Shown here: positions 34,496 to 46,057 of the stretch, in pieces
Position numbering within the stretch: the first letter of the stretch is position 1
Layout of the letters: every line of letters begins with the position of its first letter
Source of the DNA: Eucalyptus grandis
Taxonomy: Eukaryota > Streptophyta > Magnoliopsida > Myrtales > Myrtaceae
Reading direction: 5' to 3'
Length of the DNA stretch: 64,000 bases
NCBI RefSeq assembly: GCF_016545825.1
Contig: NC_052616.1
Location: 10,726,001-10,790,000 of the forward strand
The notes under the pieces: generated by a model
Seen by the model: only the letters and a program-made list of their open reading frames with translations
The model's database searches: none
Told to the model about the DNA's origin: nothing
Program-made: the position numbers and the translations under genes

Positions 34496-37400
34496 CAATC
34501 CTTGTAGCAAACTCGCAACTTGTGCGGTTGCTCGTCTTCTCACCTAAGAAACACATAACAAATGTAAATTTTAGCCCATAAAAAGGCCAAACACAGTGAT
34601 GTACAACTTACAGGATATTTTTTTCTTGTTTGCTCAACGGTGGACTCAGTTGTTATTGTTGCTGTCTTACCAATTCTAATCCTTATCCCTGCACTTGAGC
34701 CTACAACATGGCCTTTTTCTGGCCCTTTAGTAGGCCTTACAACAATGTGCTGTATTAGGATTATGACCAACTACAACGAATAATTACACATCTCATTTTC
34801 ATGGTGGAAACACATGGAGAAAACTTCTCAAATTACAAGTGCATGACAGAGGAAAAGCACAAGAGAAGCCAGTACACATGGTCAACCATCAAACTCTATC
34901 GAATAAGAACTGTAAAGTTACTGAGACAAAGAGGATACTTACCTTACAGTATGGCTTTCTGTTGCCCTTTAGTAGACATTACAGCAGGGCCTTCTGTTCT
35001 CCCTTCAATAAGCCCAACAAGAAACTCTTCAGTAAGTCATGTCCCTGGCATTGAATCAACCATTACATCTTGCTATTGATACTGCTTTTTCAGCTCACAA
35101 CCTTTCTTATCGTGCCCTTCCTTGCGGCAATAGGAGCATTTCATATTTGATCTAGTCCTACTCATCCTTTGACTTGATGCCTCTTCCTATTGCATTCTTC
35201 GTCTCTTTTTTGGCCTTCATATTTGCTTCTTCAGCGGTAAAGGTAGAGGGCTTTAATGATTTGTTGGCTCCCAAAATTTGCTGCTTCTGATAGGCTACAT
35301 CATGAATTGGTATGAAGCAAGGTATGAGCTTTTTTTGTACCAATCATCTAGGTAATCATCTAGGTTTTCTTGCTTCATCTGAATAGCACAAATGGCATGA
35401 GCACAGGGAATTCCATTCAGTTGCCAAGCTCGGCATGAACACTTTCTTCTATCCAAGTTGACAACATACTTATCATGATTTGGAATAATCTCATACCCAT
35501 TATCTTCATTCCAAACTGGATGGCAGAACCTACTAACAGCAATATTTGCATCTAATCTCTTCACAATCCTAGGGCCACAGTCTCTACTCCATTTTGTAGC
35601 ATCATCTCTTTGCCTATGCAGTCTAGTCATAACCATAACTCGAATATCATCAAGCATGCTGATGATTGGTTTGCACCTAGCCTCTAAAATTCTACCATTG
35701 AAAGCTTCATTGAGGTTGTTATCAATGTTATCGCATTTGAACTCTTCGCTGAAGAAGACCCGACACACCGGAAGAGTGTATCAAAACCTTCATTTGTCAG
35801 CTGTAACAATCCTTGTTTCGCTAATTTGAAATCAACCATATTCGTACTCTTTGCTATCTGCCAGAACTGCTTCTACAACATATCTCCTTTGAAGTTCCTT
35901 GACCAGTTTGCATATATGTGCCTCGTGCACATTCTATGCTCAGCATGTGGCATCAACTCAGCCAATGCAGGAATAAGTCCATACAAAAATTCAAACCAAT
36001 AAATACAAGTCAAGAAAAATATGCAAGTGATTAATATTATAAATGAGTGAATTAATTGACAATGAAATTACCTTCTATTGGTTGCTCATGAATGCCCATC
36101 CTCCCCCATCGGTTATCACAAGGTCAGTCATCAAATTTTTTAGGAACCATGACCAAATATCCTTGTTCTCTATCTTTACCACCGCCCAAGTTATCGGGAA
36201 CATTTAATTATTGGCATCTCTCCCCACAGCAACCAACAACTCCCCCTTGCATAAACCCTTTAGAAAGCATCCATCCAATCCTATAACTCTTCTACAACCA
36301 ACCAAGAAGCCCCGTTTGCATGCATCAAAACAGACATAAAATCTATCAAATTTAGGCCAAAGATCAGGGAGTGGCCTCTTCACAACCTCTACATATACCC
36401 TCTTTGGATAGGTTTTGAAACATGTATTCACCAGCATAATTCCATACCTGTGCATATTCTTCTTTATACCCACCCATCAATATTTTCATCACCCTTATCT
36501 TAGCTCTCTTACATTGATTCCTCGACACATTAACCTCCAGTTGCTCCTTCACTAATTGTTGAAATTGAGAACTCTTGATCTCGGGCATTGCTTTGATAGT
36601 ATTAAAAAAATTCTTTGATAACCACACACTTGTTACCCTTTTATTATTAAAGATAATTGGACAAGTATGCTCCTCCTGAAAGGACCTAAGCTAGAATGAC
36701 CTATTCTTACTAAGCGCAGCATAGAGCTTCCATGAACAATTAGGTTGTGAGCACTTAGCTCTCACAAATTCCTTCATGTTTCTAATGAATTTAACGCTCC
36801 TCTGTTCACCAATTGAGTTCTTCATAACAGCTTCCTTGAACTGTTTGGCATTGTCAAATCTCATGCTCACCGACAAAACAGGTTTATCAACAGTTGAATC
36901 ATAGAAATGGTACTTACTTTTTCTTCGAGGAGCAGGTTCTTCATCATCATTGTCAAGCTCATTTTCCGAACTAGTAACTTCATCGCCACAGCTTTCTTCA
37001 TCTTCACTTCTATTACCCTCGGCTTGATCTCCATCCCTATTTTGGCTCGGACCTTTTGCTAAAGCTACAAGTTTTTTTCTCAGAAATTCCCTTTGCTTTT
37101 GTCTTGACTGTACGAGTTCATCATCATCTTTGTCACTTGGAAAATTTACTAAAGCCAAACATTCATCTTCCGATTCATTAGATAAAGCAATTTCCCATTC
37201 TAATCCAATGAAGTCTTCATCGCCCACATCTTCACCCAAATCTTCACCCAAAATTTCAAGACATCTCCCTCTTTGTTCATCTCTATCAATATGACTTATC
37301 TCCCTCTCATTTTGCCCTTCATCTAACCTAAACTTATCCCCGACTTGATTACTCGTTTGAACAAGATCCCTCACTTCTCCTCCTTCAGTGGTCGTCTGCT

Positions 37401-37590
37401 CATCCACATCCTCATCCTCATCCTCACTATAATACTCAACATATACCTTAACTTCTTCATTGTGAAGATAATGGTAAATGATATCCTTAATACCATTATC
37501 GTTGTTAAAAAATCTTAACCCATCCTTCAATTCCTTCCTAGGAACACAGTAATGTAGTTTTTGCACTTTGCATCGTAAAAAATACACCAA

Positions 37591-38615
37591 ATCTCTCAGA
37601 AAATCAATATATGATGGCTTCCAAACATTGACATAAATAGTACCTTAATTTCCACTATTATATTCTCAATCTTCAGTGCCAATAACAAACTCTCCACCAT
37701 AGTAAATAATGACGCTTACCTGATTCGTGTCCATGTCGATGCTGCACCCAATGAAAAAAAAAAAGAGTCATTGTCGTTTTGTTGGAACCACATGACAGAA
37801 TCGATAACTTCACATGCAGGTCCTTATCGTTTTGTTGTCAAGGAACAAATGCGACTAAAATCTCCCCAATTCGGTGGATTTACAGAAATAAAAGAAACCG
37901 AATTAAATAAACAAAGTGAGGTCCCCACCACTCATTTTTCAATTCAATCACATTCACATTCGGTCCCCCACAAAAGCAGTCCAATTAATTAAATAAAAAA
38001 TTCGGTCCCACCACTGTTTCCCTCCGAGTCAAGCCTCTCCGCACCATTTTTTCTGTTCGGTCCTCACAATAGAAAACGAACAAACGATGGAAGAATCAAT
38101 TTTTCTATTCCGTCCCCATAAAAGTGACATCCCCACCACTTTCCCCACTACTTTCCGCTTGAGCCAAGCCCTCAATTTGCCCTCCGTGCCCTAATTTGCC
38201 CGTCGGAACCCTAATTTTTTCGCAAAATTGATCCACGTAGAGAACATGACAAACTTGAACGATCGTGAACAATGGCGCAACTACAACGGTGGCCAAGCGA
38301 TAGTGGGCGAGCGACAGCAGGCGAGCGAACGACGGTGGGTGAACGACAGTGGGTGAGCGAGCTCCGGCCAGCGTCGAGGAGAATAATATACGAACCCTAT
38401 TTTACTCCCTCTTCAGCAACATCGTTTTTTGCTATGGAGCAACGCGGCGTCGTTTCTTATGTGAATCCACGGTGGATGGCAAGAAACAACGTTGTTTCTT
38501 ACAAAGAAAGGAAAACGGCGTCGTTTTATGCTATCCACCGTGGACAATCTTAAGCCACATCGTTTTTTTTTAAATATAAAAGCCACGTATTTATTTTGGC
38601 CGAAATTTCTCGCCA
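37591..38615. other. MULE right subterminal region (transposase leader/promoter)
   Basis: Between the transposase start and the right terminal repeat. It holds an intron-like or leader region and several short inverted pieces built on AACGACGCCGTT/AACAACGTTGTT words at 38420-38580. Possible hairpins; no independent gene recognised. Confidence 0.45.
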
Positions 38616-38731
38616 GTGGCACCAAAGTGATCGTTTTTTCTCCGATTTGGCACTTAAGTGATTTGACGGAAACTTTTGACACCAAAGTGAGCGCCGTACA
38701 CAACTTATGGCACCATTAGTGTACTTTTCCC
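38616..38731 (-). repeat. MULE right terminal inverted repeat
   Basis: Inverse complement of 22454-22570 with one single-base indel near the tip and scattered mismatches. Followed by the CAAGGTTAA target duplication. Confidence 0.88.
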
Positions 38732-39253
38732 CAAGGTTAAGGCTTGCCACACTGAATGTAACTTCGCTTTGGGACCCAACCAACGCTAGAACGCCACCCG
38801 TCTTCAAAAGAGACATGTAAGGATCAAATAGGTGATCAGCAGATGCCGTGTCGATTATAAAGTCCAGGGACTTAGCCATGGCCTGCATGTATTGGAATCA
38901 TCAGATCACGGTAGCACTTGACCTTAATGGATCTAAAGTATTGATAATTTTAAATCTTCCCGCCTGCCTTCATCTATTCTTGGTCAGATGAGATAACGAA
39001 ATGGTCAGCACCAAGCAAGCTCAGTGCTTCCTCCTTTTTAGAAATGCTTGTACTAAACATAGCGAATTTCAGTCCATAAGCCTTCCCAAGCTTAATTGCC
39101 ATGTGACTGAGCCCACCGAGTCCAATTACACCAAGAGACTTACCCGGTTGGTTCATCTTGTGACGCACCATTTGAGTGTATATTGTGATTCCAGCACAAG
39201 GCAATGGTGCTGCTAAAGCCAACGGGAAGTTTTCTGGAATCCTGAAGCAGTAC

Positions 39254-39771
39254 CTGTCAATGAAGCACCACAATTAAGTTTCCAAATCACACCAAAGGAG
39301 GAAGGGATTTCCCAATAGAATCATCATCCCATCTTTTTTGTATAACAGGATTCAAATCACATTTTACTTGCTTAGAGCACAATTCAGCATCATGTGGTTT
39401 CTGTGATTCTTTTTCTGACCACAAATTGCTTAAGACGAAAACTTCTTGCTGTAGCGACGAAAGTAAAGCCACTGCAACATACAGGAGGCCATACTTGATC
39501 AAAATTGAGAAAAGAGGCTTGCTCTAACAGAGTACACTGGAAGCATATTGCATATGCATGGCAGATCATGTAATTTCTCTATTCCCCTCAATCATGTCTC
39601 TAAGGGACACGATATTCCCGTGACTGTCGAATACAAGAATCCGTGAAAGCACGTACATTTTATTACCCATTTGATCTAACACTTACCATCTAACTCTTGG
39701 AAACAATCTAAAAAAAGGGAGGAAGAGGAGATAGAAGGCAAGAATTGAGCAATTTCCATATGTTTCTCTCT
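39254..39771. other. CAD copy 3 intron 3 remnant
   Basis: Resembles introns 3 of copies 1, 4 and 5 up to about 39700 (CCAATAGAATCATC, TTGATCAAAATTGAGAAAAG). CAD similarity then ends at a purine-rich stretch next to the MITE. Confidence 0.6.
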
Positions 39772-39780
39772 TTTAATTAA

Positions 39781-40211
39781 GAGTTAATATCCTAAAAAAC
39801 TCCAAATTGGTACACATGTGACAAATTTACCCCGATGGACTATTAAAAACCCTAAAATTATATATTTATGACAAATTTACACCAAACTAATTTATTCGAC
39901 CACAAAAAAAATGGTAAATTTGTGACAAATATATCCTCCACTAAATTGAATTAATACCATAGTAAACCGTGACAAACGGAGCGTAAAATCTCAAATTGAT
40001 ATACTAGTCAACTGTCACATGTCATTTAACTTAATAATTTGACAGTAAAATTTAATGAAAACTAATAGAAGGTAAATTTGTCACAAGTGTACCAGTTTAG
40101 AGTAAATTTGTCAAATATATAACAATTTAGAGTTTTTTGTGGTAAAAAAAAATAGTTTGGAGTAAATTTGTCACAGGTATATCAATTTGGGGTTTTTTAG
40201 GGTATTAACCC
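39781..40211. mobile_element. 431-bp MITE with 9-bp target duplication
   Basis: Ends are inverted repeats: left GAGTTAATATCCTAAAAAAC, right (complement) GGGTTAATACCCTAAAAAAC, extending about 50 bp with GTGACAAATTTAC words. Flanks TTTAATTAA (39772-39780) and TATAATTAA (40212-40220) agree at eight of nine positions. The 9-bp duplication suggests a Mutator-type MITE. No coding capacity. Confidence 0.75.
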
Positions 40212-40220
40212 TATAATTAA

Positions 40221-40869
40221 TTTAGTTTTAAATTTAATCTTATTAATTTTTCATGAAAAATTCATATGTTAAATTTATTGGCTCACATGTCATTGTCACT
40301 TGATGTGTATGATATATAGAATAGTCCAAGAAATTTGACTTTAGATACATGGGAACCCGCGAATGGTCATACATTGTCGATTACACATTCAACATGATGT
40401 ATTAGCTAATCATAGTCCTCTAACGGTTTATATTTGCTTAATATATTTCAAGAATATTAATTTGTTAGACTTGTCCGCTCACACGCCGCTGTCACTCGAT
40501 GTGTATGATAAGCAGAATAGTCGAAGAGCTTTGACTTTAGATACTTGGGAGTGTCTATGCTTGTTTTATGTCTATTATGCTTGCAATGCTTCTTGTTTTG
40601 AGTGGACAGTACAAATATTTAAGTCCGTGTCAATTTGAACAATTTTCTTTATTATAGAGCAACAGTCTTTAATCTATTGTGTTCTTGACCACAAAAAACC
40701 AAATAACAAATAAGTATAAATTATTGTAGGGTCCAACGACAATCTTTAATCTATTGTGTTCTTGTCCACAAAAAATCAAATAATAAATAAGTATACATTA
40801 TTATAGGACCCACTCCTTTAAAAATTTGTTGTTCACAAAAACTTATTTATTCTCATAATAACCCAAAGT
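40221..40869. other. Non-coding DNA with a local duplication
   Basis: A segment like 3715-3850 (TTGGCTCACATGTCATTGTC...) occurs partly at 40275-40345 and again at 40440-40640. Two copies of GACAATCTTTAATCTATTGT-like text follow at 40660-40830. No gene. Confidence 0.5.
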
Positions 40870-41395
40870 TATGCTAGCAAAAATGCAATTTAATCCTAAA
40901 ATTTGTCACGAAATGCAATTGAGTCCTAAAATTTTCAAAAAGTACAATTAATTATAAAGATTTATCAAAATTGGTCCAATTTAAGTCATTCCATTGATTG
41001 CAATTTTTGAAAGTTTTAGAGCTCAATTATGCTTTCCTAACAAGTTTTATGACTTAATTATAATTTTTGAAAATTTTAGAACTTAATTGTAATTTATGAT
41101 AAGTTTTAGGATTTCTAGTACACTTATCTTTTTTTTTGTTTTTCACCTCATTAATCTTTTTGCAACAATGAGCTTGACATATCTCTGTTTTGAGGATTTC
41201 AGTGGCTAGGGGAAACACAGGGATGTCCTCTAATGAATCAACAATCTTCCTGCCATGACAATGCCGGAAGAGAGATGAGTGTCTTACATAGTTAACAAAA
41301 ATGTTCATGTTATAATTGGTAAGCATTCGCTTTCCCAACGTGCATGAACATTTCCGGCGATGAAACATTCGTGAGGAGCCAGTAAAGACATCCTG
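40870..41395. repeat. R1 conserved non-coding block, copy d
   Basis: Close to copy b (15556-16015), sharing the same minus-strand partly open frame. Continues into 41396-41760, shared with 16016-16397. Confidence 0.65.
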
Positions 41396-42577
41396 TTATT
41401 TAAACCGGCAAGAGGATATCGAGCTTGCTCTATTGGCAAGTATATTGTTGTCAGATAAGCCTAATAAATCCGATATTTTCATACAAAAAATCGTCATCGA
41501 GGCCAACTTAATCCAAAATGCCAATGGACAGGCTTGGGTAAGCTAGTGGATAGGTATGCCGCTTTATCTTATGTCGTGTTATCTCACGAGAGATGGTGCT
41601 GCGTTCTCTTTAGAATGCACATGACTTGGGATAGGAAAACCTTAGGATCCGACTAGGAGGAAGGAAAAAGCAATCTATTGTCGGGCCAATATAAGATCAT
41701 TTCATGTCAAACTCCGCAGTCTTGAGGCCATGGAATCTACGACATACTTGCTCATTCACAAGGACTGAGCAAATAAATGATAAAATAAGAGCAATGGTCG
41801 TCATTGATCGTCTGCCCTTTAACTGATTGGATTCTAAATATTTTATTTTCAATTGGGGTCTAAATATTTTATTTGATTCAATTGACTTCTAAAGATTTCC
41901 AATTTTAGTCAATCAAGTCCCTCAAATATTATCCTCGGAAAGAGCCACATGGCTGTGATTTTCCTAGTGGCTAAGGAGATGCTTGAGGAGAAAACCTGTA
42001 GGAGAGGCGAAGCCATCCAAGCAGAACTCTCAAGAAGTCAATTTTTCAGACAGTTTCTCAATCATCACATAGAGAAGTACCAGGATTTCATTACCCATTT
42101 CACTTGTTTCTGCTATAAAACTCACGAGTATCGAAGTATATCAGGCATAGTTTATTTGTACTCCAGCAGAGCAATTAAGAAGGCATAGATGATGCTCTCC
42201 TCTAGCTGAAAGCCCGAAACTCCCACTTTTCCTCTGTGTGATCAGCTTTGCCAGCAACAATTTCCAACTACCCAAATTGATGTTGAAATTTAATCAAATA
42301 GACTCAGAGAAGAAAACAAACAAGAGAATTGTTGCTGTAACTTTCGTTACTTTATTCATCAGAACATAAGCCTATTAAATAGGCAGAACATCCAAACCAC
42401 TTAGCAAGAAAATAGCTATAGAACAACAACAAAGACCCACTAACATACCCCACTAACCAGAACATATGCAGAAACTAACTCCTAAAAACAAGCCACATCC
42501 TATTGACTAGGACTCCACTATTACATTATTGAAGACACGTAAAAACTGAAAGTTAACTACTTCAACAATTGATGGTG
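41396..42577. other. Duplication junction and 3' flank of CAD copy 4
   Basis: Left of 41761 equals the right end of the CAD unit (ends 16397). Right of 41763 equals its left end (starts 11215). A plus-strand open frame at 41949-42188 is an accident of the conserved flank and is not kept in the other copies. Confidence 0.65.
42351..42356 (-). terminator. Putative polyadenylation signal of CAD copy 4
   Basis: AATAAA on the minus strand, about 225 bp after the stop codon, in the conserved 3' block. Confidence 0.5.
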
Positions 42578-45205
42578 TCACTTCAAGGAGTTCTCAATGT
42601 CAATCACGAATCGGTACTTAATATCTCTCTTGATGAGCCTCTCGAGAGCTTCGTTGGCATAATCAATCGGTATCACTTCGATTTTTGGGTATATCTTTTG
42701 CGCCGCACACAGGTCTATCATTTCTTGAGTATCCTTTGTTCCTCCCGTTACGCTACCTGAAACAGTTCTCATATCTGCCAAAAGTTCATTGCGAGCAACT
42801 TAGTTCACCTATCAGGTATGAAATTTCATTTAGTAATCAGATTTGAGAACAAAAACATACTGAGGTTAAGGCTGGCTGGACTGAATTTAACTTCGCTCGG
42901 GACGCCGACCAATGCTAGAATGCCACCCGTCTTCAAAAGAGACATGTAAGGATCAAATGGGTGATCACCGGCTGCCGTGTCGATTATAAAGTCCAGGGAC
43001 TTAGCAATGGCCTGCGTGCATTGGATTTATCAGATCACAACAGAATTTGACCACCATGGATCTCAATGTGGATAATTCTAGTTTTTCCTCTTTTTACCTT
43101 CATCTGCTCCAGGTCAGATGAGATAATGAAATGGTTAGCCCCAAGCAGGCTCAGTGCTTCCTCCTTTTTAGAAATGCTTGTACTTAACACTGTGACTTTC
43201 AGTCCAAAAGCCTTCCCAAACTTAACTGCCATATGACCGAGCCCACCAAGTCCAATTACACCTAGAGACTTACCAGGTTGGTTCATCTTGTGACGTATCA
43301 TTGGAGTGTACACCGTGATTCCAGCACAGAGCAATGGCGCTGCTAGATCCATCGGGTAGTTTTCTGGAATCCTGAAGCAATACCTGTCAATGAAGCACCA
43401 CAATTAAGTTTCCAAATAACACCAAGACAGGAAGTGATTTCCCAATAGAATCAGCATCCTGTCTTTGTTGTCTAAAAGGAATCAAATCACAGAGCCAGAA
43501 ATCCTATCTTCCACATGCTTGGGAATTTTACTTGCTTAGACCACAATTCAGCATCATGTTGTTTCTGTGATCCTTGTTCTGACCACAAATTGCTCTAGAC
43601 AAACATTTCTTGCTGTAGCAACGTAAATAAAGCAATTGCAGCATACTGGAGACCACACTCGATTAAAATTAAGAAAAGACACTTGCTCTAAGAAAGGAAA
43701 CTAGTGGCATATGATGTATGCTTGACTGAACACGTAATTTTGTATTTCCTTCAATCAATTTCTCCAAAGGACTCAAGATTCCTGCGGCTCTATCAGAAAC
43801 AAGAATTAGTGAAAGCGCATACATTTAGCTACTCATTTGATCTGATACTTATGATCTAACTCTAACAATCTAAGGACAGCTTATTCCATTCTTGACAATG
43901 GTTATTCAAAAGAAAGAATTTCTTTTCGCATTTAATAAAGCCAGTTCTCCATTGAATGGTTTGAATGGTAATTGGATACAGAGGACTTAAAGACTCTCCA
44001 GAGTCGTTATAGAAAGTATCTTTATCCCTTTCCACAAGATGCAATTAATGCCTAAAAGCCATTCCTCACAGTCCTATGCATTATGCCACTTCTGGTCACA
44101 ATCAGAATAAGAAGAAAATTAGCAGAGAAGAAGACATGACATGAAATCTTTTTTGGCCACCATGATTTGGAATTCTGTCACAGTGCAAAATGCTGCCTAA
44201 TAACACTGTGTCAGTAAGCAATTACCTTTCATGGACGACAATGTGACTAGAATATCCTCCCTTTGTCACTGTACCATCTGCATCAATTCCATCAAAAGTC
44301 ATAACCGACTTTTCACATTGGACTTCTAGCCTGTCATTGCAATACTCGCACTCTCTGCATGAATTGACATAAGTTCCCACCCCCACATGATCGCCAACTT
44401 TGAAGCGTTGGACACTGGAGCCAACCTGTTTCACAATTCCAACTATCTCGTGCCTGAATCAATCAAAAAAAATTTTCGCAAATTTTGTTCAGAGAATTAT
44501 GAGGATGGTGCTAAGAAAAAAGATTTAACATTTGAATCCCGCTGCATCCTACCCCGGCACCAGAGGATACTTGGAGTGTCCCTGCACATTCCTAGTCCAA
44601 GCCACATCTGCATAGCACACTCCACAGTGCGTGATCTTAATCGAGACGTCTTCGCTTCCCACGGCCCTAAAGAGATGATTCCCAAACAGGTGAGCATATA
44701 ATCCAGTGACTAATCAGACTAGGGTGCCCTTTTTTTCCATTTTCAAGATCAACAAACTAAACTTGACCTACGATTATTGAGGAAACAAGAAACCAGAAAT
44801 GAGAAAAGGAAAAATTCCATGACTACAAGCATATTTGTCCATACGGTAGATACAACCTCAAATGCTCAGAAAGGCAGCCAGTACAGGATCCTCATGTCTG
44901 CAGCCAGTACAGGATCCTCATGTCTGCCATGAAATTCTGAGTAACCCATAACCAACAATTCTCGACTCAGAATTCAGCGCATACACAACAAAAGAAAGAA
45001 CGAAAAAAAAATGAAATGGTCTGGACCGAAACTGTCTCTCGTGAACACTGTACTGAGACTCTCGCATGAACACTTCGGTAGAAATCGAAAAAAAAAAAAA
45101 AAAAAAATGGCAATACCTGCGGGTGAATTTGTAGGGGGAGAGGAACCCAGAAGGGTCCCGGGCAGCCCAACCGAGGCAATCCTCCTTCCCACCCTCCGAG
45201 CTCAT
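42578..45205 (-). CDS. CAD1: CAD1-like cinnamyl alcohol dehydrogenase, copy 4 (complete)
   Basis: Exons 45117-45205 ([20 protein letters not shown]), 44553-44666 ([14 protein letters not shown]), 44226-44453 ([15 protein letters not shown]), 43098-43383 ([17 protein letters not shown]), 42861-43011 ([20 protein letters not shown]) and 42578-42774 (ends [10 protein letters not shown]). Total 354 residues with conserved splice phases. All zinc ligands and the NADP(H) loop are present. Exons 4-6 are nearly the same as copy 5, but its upstream DNA (45206 onward) is unlike the shared promoter of copies 1, 2 and 5, so it may be regulated differently. Exon 4 has NHF where copies 1, 2 and 5 have DHF. 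No disruptive change seen. Confidence 0.92.
44875..44926. repeat. 26-bp tandem duplication in intron 1 of CAD copy 4
   Basis: CAGCCAGTACAGGATCCTCA plus TGTCTG occurs twice, back to back and identical. Confidence 0.95.
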
Positions 45206-46057
45206 CTTCTGCACCTACACACCCGGCGAAGCAATCACACAAACAGGTACGGTTAGATTCATCCAAAGAAGAAGAAGAAAGGGTGAGAACGCGAACGAGA
45301 GAGTGCCCAAGATCAGAGACTCGACGGGTCATCACACGGCGACGACTCGAGTCACAACGAGCTCGCCATCACTCATCAACTCACTCACTCACCCACCCCC
45401 ACCTACCCAAGCACAACCCCACAGCAACTCAGAGAGAGAGAGAGATGACTACGGAGATGGAGAGAGGTTACGCGGTGGTGGAGTATGCGGTAGCGCGAAG
45501 AGGGTGATGAGCCGAGCAGAGTCGAGGACGGGAGGTTCAACGAAGACTTTTGCCCCCTCCTACTTTGCAGGAAAGCTACGAGTCGTCGTATGGATTTTAT
45601 GGCGGTGGCCCCTAGGCTCTAAAAGAAGGTTCGAGGAGCCTACTGCCTAGCCTTCTTTTGCTGTTAGTTTCAATATCTGCTGCTTTTCCGCCTTAGCCCA
45701 ACCGACGTTGCCCTCAAAAGACATTAAAGATAAGGTAGTTGGAAGGAAACATCATCCGAAACTTAAAGATGGGGTAGTTGGAAGGAAACATTATACGAAA
45801 CTTTGGTTCAATAGGTAACGTGATTTTCTAAATTTTTAATTTACCCAATATGATTTTTTAAAATTTTGGTATAGATTCAACTTAGTCTTTAGAGTATATA
45901 TTGTCGCAAATTTTAAATTAATGAAATGACGACGTTGAATATTTTCATATGATCAAATGACAACATTAAATATGTACTAAAATTTCAAATAATATTGAAT
46001 ATTTTCATATAATTTTGAGATTATATAGAATATGTATCAAAGTTCATTAACTATATA
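45206..46057. other. Distinct 5' region of CAD copy 4
   Basis: Leader and promoter candidate region unlike those of the other copies. It includes CT/GA-rich sequence (GAGAGAGAGAGATGAC at about 45430) and a 39-bp tandem duplication at 45728-45805 (GGTAGTTGGAAGGAAACAT twice). The plus-strand Arg/Thr-rich frames at 45283-45650 are not supported as genes. No clear TATA box was found. Confidence 0.5.

Larger units (their letters stand above)
24444..37590 (-). pseudogene. MULE transposase (mudrA-like), damaged and split by a copia element
   Basis: DDE transposase that would cut and paste the element. From ATG 37590: an N-terminal PB1-like segment, an acidic linker (EDEDEDVDE), and the MuDR DNA-binding region (about 36690-36890, CSQPNCSWKLYA). 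The MULE core follows (36080-36630) with the first catalytic Asp in IGLDGCFLKG, then the SWIM zinc finger (CSCRAWQLNGIPCAHA, about 35385-35440) and a CCHC knuckle (CSYCRKEGHDKKGC, about 35100-35140). The C-terminal tail is interrupted at 34496 by the copia element and resumes in frame at 25011 (VVAENDASQRTKGAL), ending near 24444. In-frame stops follow the core motif (about 36200) and precede an intron near 36080, and the expected second Asp reads MSNQ. Non-functional in present form. Confidence 0.85.
22454..38731. mobile_element. Mutator-like DNA transposon (MULE), 16.3 kb including nested copia
   Basis: The 9-bp target duplication CAAGGTTAA is perfect (22445-22453 and 38732-38740). Termini are inverted repeats beginning GGGAA(G)AAGTACACTAATGG and extend about 117 bp. 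Inside are a mudrA-type transposase gene on the minus strand (24444-37590) and a GRF-zinc-finger gene on the plus strand (22818-23250). Without the 9.5-kb copia element the MULE is about 6.8 kb. The insertion lies within exon 5 of CAD copy 3. Both genes carry stops or frameshifts, so it is probably not autonomous now. Confidence 0.9.
22160..39253 (-). pseudogene. CAD1-like copy 3, 5'-truncated pseudogene split by a 16-kb transposon
   Basis: Exon 6 is 22160-22355, one base shorter than in the other copies: a deletion in the LERLIKRD region shifts the frame. Exon 5 is split; its last nine bases (22445-22453) are duplicated at 38732-38740 and the rest is 38741-38882. Exon 4 is 38968-39253, with LLCAG changed to LPCAG, the cofactor loop GLGGLGHM changed to GLGGLSHM, and a stop (TAG) just before the exon end, where the donor is GC instead of GT. 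Intron 3 continues to about 39700 and then stops resembling the family; exons 1-3 are absent. The gene is dead several times over, so the order of lesions is not obvious. Confidence 0.9.

Noticed and set aside
45283..45650. Arg/Thr-rich plus-strand frames upstream of CAD copy 4
   Set aside because: Two overlapping frames in a GA/CT-rich region that is more likely the CAD leader and promoter. No motif is conserved.
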